Source: Primulina eburnea (lineage: Eukaryota; Streptophyta; Magnoliopsida; Lamiales; Gesneriaceae). From it: a stretch of DNA of 64,000 bases. Under the pieces are notes generated by a model. That model was not told the origin of the DNA. It did not search any database and saw only the letters and a list, made by a program, of their open reading frames with translations. The translations under genes and the position numbers were made by a program. The stretch covers positions 7,572,885 through 7,636,884 of the forward strand of contig NC_133102.1 of the NCBI RefSeq assembly GCF_022965805.1, in the 5' to 3' direction. Shown here piece by piece: positions 55,411-64,000 of this stretch; position 1 is the stretch's first letter; each line of letters starts with the position of its first letter.

Positions 55411-55880
55411 TTTAAAGGCTTGGCTTGTGTGGTTATTATCAGGTCACAACATAACTCATATATGTTTAACTCAGCGTTCCCTTCCCAAGAAGTAAACTAA
55501 TATGCTTCTCGTGAGACTTGAACTCGTTACATCGCTCTGATACATATTGTTATGATCAAACACTTACTATTAGGCCGAAAGCTATACATGTTAGTCAATG
55601 CACAACTTTATTTCGTTATACTTGGGGAAACACAGAATGCACCTACTTGGGTGTTAATGAGTCGAGATGTTAGGTCTATGAGTCTGAGAGTACGCGTCTA
55701 TATGTTGGTGTTATATCATATTTCTTAGATATCAGTCTTACTATTTTTCTACCGTCATTATTGACCCCAGCAAAAAAAAAAAATTACTCAATTAAGATAT
55801 GGTGTCACTCTTTTACAGCTCACATAACCAACCAGAACAAACGACACAGTGTCAGCAGCTTGACACACGAGAACTTCACA

Positions 55881-56377
55881 AAAGATAACTCATCTGAGTT
55901 CTACCATCGCTTATGCACGTTTAACCTAATATTTAATAATTTTAATAACTAATTACATAAAATAATACTTGGTACATCACATAGTTGAAATACTAGCACA
56001 TATATAAAAACATAGTTTTCTACTAAATTTAGTAAAATCCTGTCAAAAAACATTTGCTAAAAAAAATTATATCATGTAAGTATTCGCATAATATATTAAA
56101 TATTAGCAAATAAATAAGTAATTAAATATAAAGTCCTCAAATTTTTTTTTTCCAAAAATTCAAATTTGAATATAGTTTCTCTTGAAAATATAAAATATTT
56201 TAAATTTTTGATTTTTTTATGTCTTTTATTTAATTTCAGTTATGATTTTAGATTTTATGTTGCCTACATATCCTCTAAAGTATTAAATAAAATATAAAAT
56301 TTTATATTATACTATTATGTTTTCCAAATTTTATTGGAGAATGTCATTAAAAATTTTGGTATATTTACTATCCGTAA

Positions 56378-56460
<83 letters not shown>

Positions 56461-57005
56461 CATCATGACTTTAATATAAATATTTTTAACATGTTTAAAA
56501 AATAATTACAAATTTTAATCAAATTTCATTTATCTAATAATGAACAGAATTTTGACTCTTTGATTTTTATTTTTATTTTTAATATTGATAGTCAAAATAA
56601 TATATGATTTTTAAATATTTTTTTATTAATAACAATTCCCCTCAACTAAGATATGAATGCAATGGAAAATAAATCGACTGCAAAATACGGTTATCCTCCT
56701 TTTGAGTGTTATCTCAAATTATATAAACAATTATGATATAATAATAAATAATTGTTCAAAAAACACATATCTACTAATTTTAATCATGAATTATATAAAA
56801 TATTTAGTATATCGCTTAAATAAGATACTATTTTTATCAATAAAATAAATTCATATATAAAAAAACCCTATGAATTGCCCAGAAATAAAAAAAAAATTGT
56901 ATTGAAACACATGTACTTTTATTTAAAAAAATGATACATCTAGCAATAACCTCGATATTTCAAATGTCTCAGCCACACATATTTTCCTATATATTTATCG
57001 AAGAA
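55881..57005. other. AT-rich intergenic DNA
   Basis: No gene seen. Contains a long (ATT)n microsatellite (56378-56460). Confidence 0.6.
56378..56460. repeat. (ATT)n microsatellite
   Basis: About 27 ATT units ending in ATC. The poly-Tyr open frame across it is not a gene. Confidence 0.95.
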
Positions 57006-57178
57006 TAAGTCTTTTTTAAGACGATCTCACGAATATATTTTTGTGAGATAAGTCAAACTGGTCAATATTTAAAATGAAATCTAATATTTTTAACATAAAA
57101 TGTAATACATTTTCATGAATCAGGTCGTGTTACCGTCTCACAAAATTGATCTATGATACAGTCTCACCTGAGTTTTCG
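57006..57178. mobile_element. MITE of the GTGAGACGGTCTCAC family, copy E (reversed)
   Basis: Recognised by AGACGATCTCACGAAT at the left, CCGTCTCACAAAATTGATC, and ACAGTCTCACCTGAG at the right. Diverged. Confidence 0.7.
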
Positions 57179-58542
57179 TATTTATCGAGAATACACTTTA
57201 TTTTAAGCAAGTGAGAAAAACCAAACACTACCTCGACGATTTATTCGGCCTTAGCATTAAAACACCATCCAAAATATTCATTCAATGGTTGTAAATGTGT
57301 CACATATATTTTCGTTAGCCTCAATATAATATACCGCAACACATGAAAAAATGATATGATTTTCATTGAAGCTATTTGATCAACCTTTAAAATATTATAA
57401 CAAGGATGGGGTCGAAGAAAAGAAATAAGCTTGGAATGATCAATTTAAAAAATTAAAACATTTCAGAGTTTAAAATCCCAACGCGAATAGATCGTCATTG
57501 TATGATATATTGTCCTACTGTTTTGAAAAAAGAATTTATATATTGAGTCCAAGAAAATAAACATGTGGTATTTATAGTGGATGAATGAGTGTACAATAAT
57601 ATAAACAGAAGAAGCACAGTGAGGTTCCTTCCACATATGACAAGCATATCAAGTTTGACCTTGGATATGACTTTTAACTTATTTTATATTTCAAATTTTC
57701 AAATCGTTGACCATTTGTCAGCAACACAATTCGGACTTGAAACTAATCAAAAGTCAACATCTTTCACATGGATTTCACAGGCCCCCTTGTCGGAAGTATG
57801 ATTTTTTCACTATTTCATAAATTTTTTTTTAAAACATACTTTCCCTTGTTGGAAGTATGATTAGAGATGACGATTGAGGTTGGTCTGATCAGATATGAGA
57901 TATGTTCCGTTCGATCCTCTATGAAATTCGATGGGTCCAATTTAGGTTGGACATGTTATATAATTTTATTTTTTAAAAAAAAGTGATAATTTTTTAATTT
58001 GTGAATAAAATAACTTTTAAAAAGTAATAAATCATCAAAATTACTTTCTATTTTTATAGCAATAATATGTAAGAACAAAAATATTTTCACAAGTTTACAG
58101 TACAAATCATAAGAGAAAAAAAAATTCCTAATTATATATTTTCTTATAAACATATCATAATAAAATATAATTATTTCAATCCTAAAATATTATGAATGAA
58201 GATTAGGATTAAAGTAGGGATGCAAATAAATCAAACCGCTCGCGAGCTATTCGGAGTTCGAATTAGTTCGTTTCGAACAACGTGATTGTATAATGAATGA
58301 ATCAAAGAATGAAAGGTGAGCAATTTGTACATCTTATCTTCTCTACAATCTAGCCATTCATCTCACTCCTTCTATCCTATGAACTCCACACACTCGAGCG
58401 AAGTTTACGAAAATGGATATCCTAACGAAGTCTTCGAAAAATTTTGTTTTGAATTAAACTAATCGAACAACAATCGACAACTTCATCCCCACTTTGAGCT
58501 CCAATGCTCCATCTTAGTTTGTTGGTTAGGCGTCATTCTAAT
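57179..58542. other. Intergenic DNA downstream of the Nudix gene
   Basis: AT-rich with no clear gene. CGCTCGCGAGCTATTCGG near 58238 resembles GC-rich ends of dispersed plant repeats. The last 100-200 bp probably hold the 3' UTR of the Nudix gene. Confidence 0.5.
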
Positions 58543-60330
58543 CTACAAGATGCTAGAGGGATTTTCCTTGACTCTCTGCCGGGGCGTGAACTGGCAAACA
58601 AACGCCTCCAGAGCATCTTTCATCCACGAATGTGCGCATACTTCCCTAGCTTCATTCACCATCATCTGTAAAAAGTAATTCAATCCCACACATTAGAAAT
58701 CATTAACCAAGGTATGCAAAAAAATATTCTGATATCAGAATTTTGATGAATGTATGATTATGATATACATTGGATTTTACAAATTGTTTGTAGTATAAAT
58801 TATTAGTAAGAGTTTTGGCTTTCATGGTATCCATATAACCCATGTATATTGTTCCATTTCCCCTTCAACATGCTCCTATTTTATAGAAAATGATCATGCA
58901 AACTGATGCATTGCATCAAATATGTAGTACCGAGTGCTTGCCGCTTTAACAAAAGCTATAGCTAACAGCACAGCAGCTCAAGAACCATGGTTCGATCGCT
59001 CTATCAAGTAAGGACAATTATTGCACCCAATAATTGCACTCCTTGCAATCAATGAGAGTAGAACTCACGACCTTGACTCTGATACCAATTGTAGGACCGA
59101 GTGCTTGCCGTTTTACCAAAAGCTATAGCTGGTGGTAATGGTGCAACTCAAATCTTTTAAACCGCACAGCAGCTCAAGCACCATGGTTCGATCGCTCTAT
59201 CAAACAAGGACAATTATTGTACCCAACAAAATAGTTTCACATATGGCAAGAAATATGGAGAAATTAACGACACATTTTGAACATACCCAAACTCGTTGGC
59301 GGACATCTTTTTCCGGCCAAATATCCAATTCCTCGGTTACAAACAAAGGAAACATTGATCCCATGTTGAATGTATCTTGGCTATTGCTTTTGAAAATCCA
59401 TTCGCCTAATTTATCCTGCAAGAAAATGACAACCAACAAATTTAGGAATGACAGAACAACACAAGAACATAAACATCAGCTAGTTTCTCCAACAGAACCA
59501 AAATACTAACCTCGAGCGATCCAATCACACCGGCTTCTTCAAGTGTCTCCCGTGAGGCCGCCAATTCGATTTCCTCGTCGAGTTCCCAACCACCCTGATG
59601 ATATTATTACGAAAAATCAATATCAAAACCAGAGCAACAAGGATATTAAACAGTTAACAAAATAAATTGGGTCAAACATATTTTTTTTTGAAAAACAAAA
59701 CGTTCTCATGTGTATCAAATACACTTGGATTAAGGTCATTTTTAAAAAATAATTTTGAACACAGTTATTTCTCCAAATATCCCATAAAAAATCTCCCACT
59801 CGGGGAAAAAAAGATGTGCATACAAATTAAAAATACCTTAGGAAACATCATTCTTGGACTTTTTTGAGAGCTTATCAAAAGAACCTCCAAATCATCAATG
59901 GATGTCTCATGGATTTGGGGTGAGTCGTTGGCTTTTCTTATTCTGTATGGAATACATCTGCACAATTTGAAGGTGGTCTCAAATATTGAGCATAAATACA
60001 GCAAAAAATTATCATCTTCAGAACCTTAAAATCCCATTAAACATTTCCATTCTCCCTAAAATACCAATCCCATATCATAAATTCAACAAATATCTGATTA
60101 TTGTACAGCCACTTGGAAGTTTCTTAAGGAAACGTAAACAAAACCCGAATAGCAGACAAAACAGGAAACTATAAACATCAATTCATCCAAAAAAAACAAG
60201 GGAGAAACCAAAATGACAAAGGGCCTCAAATCACGCACCCAACAACATGACGAAATCCCTCACTGTAGCGCTGCAAATGCCTTCCCGTACGCGAAGGCAA
60301 AGACACCAATTTCTTGATTTGTATCGTCAT
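58543..60330 (-). CDS. Nudix hydrolase (NUDX17/18-like), five exons
   Basis: Minus-strand exons 60330-60239, 59957-59837, 59594-59511, 59415-59287 and 58665-58543. All joints are GT-AG with consistent phase, giving about 182 residues. The start MTIQIKKLVSLPSRTGRHLQ matches the SRTGR(x)xQRY N-terminus of the plant NUDX4/17/18/21 group. Exon 2 has CIPYRIRK and LEVLLISSQKSPRMMFPK. Exon 3 is the Nudix box, GGWELDEEIELAASRETLEE then AG, with the metal-binding RETLEE intact. Exon 4 reads EWIFKSNSQDTFNMGSMFPL and ELDIWPEKDVRQRVW. Exon 5 is EAREVCAHSWMKDALEAFV. The enzymes cleave nucleoside diphosphate derivatives or inositol pyrophosphates. Which substrate applies here is not decided by sequence. 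No clear organelle targeting peptide. A TRIM sits in intron 4. Confidence 0.93.
58923..59228 (-). mobile_element. TRIM element, copy 2, in the Nudix gene intron 4; TSD AAATA
   Basis: Same family as 23350-23700. The right LTR is 59090-59228 (139 bp). The left LTR from 58923 has an internal deletion. AAATA is duplicated at 58918-58922 and 59229-59233. A PBS-like CTCTGATACCA lies just before the right LTR (minus: TGGTATCAGAG). Intron splice sites are unaffected. Confidence 0.85.
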
Positions 60331-60518
60331 AATAATCGTGAAGGAAAACAAAAAAATTCGAAATCCTACCGCAAATTCTCCAAGATAACAAAGACCCCCG
60401 ATTTTTCAGAGGCTAAATGCAGGACTAAAATCTTGAAAACAAATTTTAGGTGGTTTAAATTTTAAATTAAAGGACGACAACGGAGAACTCAACAAGATAT
60501 CGGGTTTCCCCGCGTTTT

Positions 60519-60526
60519 CTTATAGG
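60519..60526 (-). promoter_or_regulatory. Possible TATA box of the Nudix gene
   Basis: Minus strand reads CCTATAAGAAAACG about 190 bp upstream of the start codon; spacing allows a 5' UTR of about 160 bases. Weak evidence, based on motif and position only. Confidence 0.3.
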
Positions 60527-60881
60527 GGAAGGTAAGCATCTTTCAACGTTTATATCGCCTTTTTGTTTTCCCTCGATTCATATCTAAAATATAAAATAAT
60601 ATTTTTAAAATAAAATATAATTTTTTTATGAATTCAATTAAATCGAATTAAAGATTGAGTATGTATAAATTTTGCGTTTATTTTATTTTATTTTTGTTTT
60701 TTATAATAGTCTAGCCTAGTCTCAATTTTAGTGGCTAAACGTGTGTGACAACTGACAAATATAATTCTTATCGGATTCGTACATGGTAGAAAGTTGGTGT
60801 TTTCTTTGTCCTTCCGTGACGTGTCTCTCTCCATTTTGAGGAAATATCATTTATTATTACGTGAGTATTTTATAATAGAAT

Positions 60882-61063
60882 AAGTCTTTTGTGATATAGT
60901 CTCACGAATTTTTATTTGTGAGACGGATCAACCCTATCGATATTCACAATAAAAAGTAATATTCTTAGCATAAAAAGTAATATTTTTTCATGGATGACCC
61001 AAATAAGATATCTATCTCACAAAATACGATATGTGATACTATCTCACACAAGTTTTTGTCATT
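60882..61063. mobile_element. MITE of the GTGAGACGGTCTCAC family, copy F (reversed)
   Basis: Left TATAGTCTCACGAATTTT, central AAAAAGTAAT motifs, right CTATCTCACACAAGTTTTTG. Reversed relative to copy A. It lies upstream of the Nudix gene. Confidence 0.75.
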
Positions 61064-61618
61064 TATATAAGTTAGAAATTCAGAAAACATTTACAAATTG
61101 ATATGTAAATATGTACATTTCAGATTATAGCATTCCTGTGGAGACCCGGACGTTAATCAAGTTCTTAATCATTATTGGGACTAATTAATTAATTATAAGA
61201 CAGGGTCTAAATTTTTTTCTTTTAAAATACAAAGCGGAAACGTAATGTAATTTACTCAAATTACATATTAAACATGAACGTACAAATCTTGTGTTATCTA
61301 CAAGAATTCAACTAGGTTCAACTACATCTCAGTGTTGAATCCTATGTTGCTTCGAAGCCCGGATCTCCACGCTATCTAATTTTCTCTCATCCTCTTCTTG
61401 ACCCTGATCCAGCCTCACCTGTTGTCATGCACACATACAAAACAAGACAACAGCCGGATAACTCCGGTGAGATATAAATATCCCAGTATAAACAATGTAT
61501 AAATGCAATCATATAAAAGCATATACAAGAAATATTCTTAACCTGTATCAAATCAGAAACATAAATCAATATCAAGCATTCAATAATCATGAATGATATA
61601 AACAATGTAAATCAACAT

Positions 61619-61700
61619 GTCGTATCAGACTCAACTCAACCGACGCGTCGTCTCAGACTCGACTTCACTGACGCGTCGTCTCAGACTCGACTCAACTCTA
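61619..61700. repeat. CGTCGTCTCAGACTCGACT tandem repeat
   Basis: Three copies of a unit of about 33 bp (CG(T/C)CGTCTCAGACTCGACT... or near variants) within the solo LTR. Confidence 0.7.
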
Positions 61701-61797
61701 ACTAGGGATCCCGATGTCTGGATATAGGTAATTATATCGAATCTCAGTCGATAGGAATGAATCAATCCCCAAACGGCATCGATATAATTCATATATC

Positions 61798-62060
61798 AGT
61801 GTCTGGGCGAATCAACCGCAAAATTGACGAATCAGTCAAGAATTAGGCGAATCAGCCACTAACCAGACGAATCAGCTTGTAATTAAGCGAATCAGCTTAA
61901 GTTTAGACGAATCAGTCAATAACCAGACGAATCAGCCGGTGACTAAGCGAATCAGCCCATAACCAGACGAATCAGCCGGTGACTAAGCGAATCAGCCCAT
62001 TACTCAACGACTCAGTAATCAATACATGCATTCAGTATCTAAGCAAATCAATCGATGACT
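61798..62060. repeat. GCGAATCAGCC tandem array (about 20-23 bp units)
   Basis: About a dozen units of (A/G)CGAATCAG(C/T)C followed by a variable 10-13 bp, alternating ACCAGACGAATCAG and CTAAGCGAATCAG. Two 42-bp double units are near identical (about 61914-61998). A satellite-like array inside the solo LTR. Confidence 0.85.
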
Positions 62061-62785
62061 AGCGAATCAGCAGTCATTACATGAAGTGGCTATAAATCAA
62101 TAGACTACAATCATAAATCTCATCAATTGCAAATATCAATGCAATAATTGAAAGTATGTGATTTAGGGAGACTCGAGTCAAACCTCACTCGAGTTGTGCA
62201 ATCCCAACTCAACATTAATTTATACCTTTCTTTCTGATACTCTGACTCGGTCGCAGTCTCGAACTCAAAGCCTGTCAATACTCAATCTGACAATGACAAT
62301 ACCAAGGAGTATACTATCAATACCCGTTCAAACCCATACTGGATATAAACAGAATTCAATCAAATTCTGTTTCAATAACATAATGTCATAATCTCAATAT
62401 ATCCAGCGCTACCATATCAGTCAGATATCAATCCCAACATCTCGTACTCGATAACAATTCAATTCTGATATCAATTGATTCCAAAACTATTCCGAAAATC
62501 ATAACAATTTCATATGGTATCTGTTTCTCAATCCAGTTTCAGTTATACGATGTCTAACATACCAAGAACATCATATAGGAATCATATCAGATTCTGACGA
62601 TACCATAATTTCAAAACATCTCAAAACGTAAAAAAAACTTGCGTCCAGTTGTAGCCTACGTCGATAGGAACTCAGTACCGAAATCGGATTCAAAATCGGA
62701 CGGGCGGATTTCTCACAAAAGGCGTAAGGATTTTCTGTGTCAAAGCTTCGACCCCTTTCTCTAATTCTGAGGAATAATTGCAATT

Positions 62786-62788
<3 letters not shown>

Positions 62789-62858
<70 letters not shown>
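62789..62858. repeat. (TA)n microsatellite
   Basis: About 34 TA units inside the solo LTR. Confidence 0.95.
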
Positions 62859-62859
<1 letters not shown>

Positions 62860-62907
62860 CGTAACATGCAACAAAGCAAATGGCACACCCCGCGTGCAAC
62901 ACGTCTC

Positions 62908-63104
62908 GCGCTCGGGCGGTAAGAATGTACCGCTCGGGCGCGGCACTTTCTGCCCGGATGCCTATCTTATTATTCATTGGCGCTTGGGCGGTAAATTTCT
63001 ACCGCTCGGGCGCCGAACCTTCTGTCCAAGAGTTCAACTTATATACCATGGGCGCTCGGGCGGCGAAAAACCACCGCTCGGGCGCCACACTTTCTGCCCA
63101 AGTT
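62908..63104. repeat. Three CGCTCGGGCGGTA dyads, period about 72 bp
   Basis: Each unit has CGCT(C/T)GGGCGG and an inverted-like CCGCTCGGGCGC 6-8 bases later, then a CTTTCTGCCC tail. The units are near 62908, 62981 and 63051. The motif resembles CCGCTCGAGCG at 2788-2966 in the MULE. Confidence 0.75.
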
Positions 63105-63222
63105 TTCCGAATTTTTGTATGTTTCATCCAATCGGGTCTCGGAGTAAACCGTTTATAATTATGTCACCTCAGAATCAATAATATCAGATTAATAAAATGT
63201 GAATCTCGGGCATTACAATTCC

Positions 63223-63832
63223 CTTCATTAAAAATATCAGATAAATTTTTAGTAGAAAGTGAAGCCCTTTCATATTAGAAATTGTTGTATAATATAGAAC
63301 AATAAAGATTATTTTTTTAAAATCTTTATTTGAATAAAATATCATAATGTTATATTTAAAAACATTTTTTGAGACCCATAAGATATGGGTAATGAGACAG
63401 CCGCCTCACGTGTCTAACCTTAGGTATGAGTCTGCATAGGTGACAGATCGTATGTACACATGACATTTGAAGCCAAGGTTTTCAGATTGAATCTAGCAAA
63501 AATTTTCTCTGCTTGAGTCAGTCTGCAAAGTCTTCTAAATGTTTATATGTCCTAAATGGTTGCACGACCGAAAGTGTAGTGTCTGCAGATGGAGGGTAAC
63601 CGGTTACGTTTGTATAATGAGAAAGCAAAGACAAGAGGACTCGAACACAAGATCTATCAGTAAGTATACATCTACTCTACCAACTCACACATCCCTTGGA
63701 GACATTACCAAATGCAAATTTACATGTTGTCCTTGTGGTTACAGGATACATGAATATGATTGTGATAATTCATTTGTCAATTTAGACCAAATCTTCTGTA
63801 GAGTGATTATCGAATTTTCGATATATTGATAG
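63223..63832. other. Intergenic DNA, no feature recognised
   Basis: AT-rich sequence without recognisable coding or repeat structure; the open frame at 63539-63829 shows no family likeness. Confidence 0.5.
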
Positions 63833-64000
63833 TGTGAGAACCCGAATTTCTAGCATTTTAGCAGCTATGCAAAACTCCAGCAGAAGTTAATAATTCTAGC
63901 AGATAGAATTCCAGCAGATATAATCCCACAGCAGAAAACGAGATTCCAACAGACAGTTAATGATACAACTCATGACTTGTAACTGAAGCATTTAAAATGG
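63833..64000. mobile_element. Possible LTR start, cut by window edge
   Basis: TGTGAGAACCCGAATTTC resembles plant Ty3/gypsy LTR starts (compare TGTGGAGACCCGG at 61137). It is followed by several CCAGCAGA/TAGCAGATA repeats. Without the far end it remains tentative. Confidence 0.35.

Larger units (their letters stand above)
54025..55451. mobile_element. Solo LTR, 1427 bp, TSD TAACT
   Basis: Starts TGTCATGCCCCGAAACCG, ends GGTCACAACA, and is flanked by TAACT at 54020-54024 and 55452-55456. It has no internal region, so it arose by LTR-LTR recombination. It contains a (TA)n run (54814-54873) and a 53-bp tandem duplication near 55317-55410. Orientation is probably minus, by analogy with the LTR at 7332. 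Confidence 0.9.
53673..55880 (-). mobile_element. Short LTR element (TRIM-like), split by a solo LTR
   Basis: Diverged direct repeats 53673-53993 and 55548-55880 both begin TGTTA(T/G)GATCAA and end near GAGAACTTCACA. A PBS-like site lies next to the right copy: CGCTCTGATAC on the plus strand, TATCAGAGCG on the minus. The original internal part is only about 100-130 bp once the solo LTR (54025-55451) is removed. No coding sequence. No target duplication was found. Confidence 0.55.
61137..63217. mobile_element. Solo LTR, 2081 bp, TSD ATTCC
   Basis: Starts TGTGGAGACCCGGACG and ends CTCGGGCATTACA, flanked by ATTCC at 61132-61136 and 63218-63222. No internal region remains. It carries a GACGAATCAGCC-like tandem array, a (TA)n run and a GC-rich dyad array. 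The minus reading starts TGTAATGCCCGAG, a common plant LTR beginning, so minus orientation is likely. Confidence 0.9.

Noticed and set aside
56317..56505. Open frame with a poly-Tyr run
   Set aside because: Translation of the (ATT)n microsatellite.
61798..62060. Regularly spaced short repeats resembling a CRISPR array
   Set aside because: Repeats are degenerate, spacers are short and similar to each other, and the array lies inside a plant LTR with a target duplication. It is a tandem repeat.

Overview
The window is nuclear DNA of a flowering plant. It is AT-rich, its genes have many GT-AG introns, and most of it is transposable elements. Two host genes are of plant-specific types: an IREH1-like AGC protein kinase and a plant Nudix hydrolase. 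A high-copy MITE with a GTGAGACGGTCTCAC-type end suggests a eudicot, possibly an asterid such as Lamiales; that placement is inference only.

Layout from left to right. 1-6960: a MULE-type DNA transposon cut by the window edge. It has a dead MULE transposase (one frame with six internal stops), a broken second transposon protein, and, on the minus strand, an apparently intact four-exon plant mobile domain (PMD) gene. 6970-12640: the 5' end of a minus-strand LTR retrotransposon (PBS, LTR), broken by a 5'-truncated RNase H-bearing LINE, then AT-rich DNA. 12646-23113: a complete, very young Ty3/gypsy chromovirus with 2.77-kb LTRs and a CTAAT target duplication. A GT-AG intron lies between gag and protease. 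23119-26065: a TRIM element and several copies of one MITE family.

26066-52066 (+): an IREH1-like kinase gene of 17 exons encoding about 1285 residues, with every exon junction recoverable in phase. Introns 1, 4 and 8 are swollen by mobile DNA. Intron 1 holds a TRIM array and a sense LINE that was split by a 6.2-kb antisense LINE with both ORFs open and a 16-bp target duplication. Intron 4 holds a truncated LINE. Intron 8 holds a LINE fragment split by a copia element, which itself took two further LINE insertions.

52067-58500: intergenic, with an LTR pair, a 1.43-kb solo LTR (target duplication TAACT), microsatellites and a MITE. 58543-60330 (-): a five-exon Nudix hydrolase gene with a TRIM (target duplication AAATA) in its last intron. 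61137-63217: a second solo LTR (target duplication ATTCC). 63833 to the end may be the start of another LTR.

No tRNA, rRNA, CRISPR or bacterial-type feature was recognised. The host genes look functional. The main interest is in how the mobile elements express themselves: the gag-pol intron, the ATGA overlap of the LINE ORFs, a shared LINE 3' stem-loop with covariation, and an intact cargo gene in a dead MULE.
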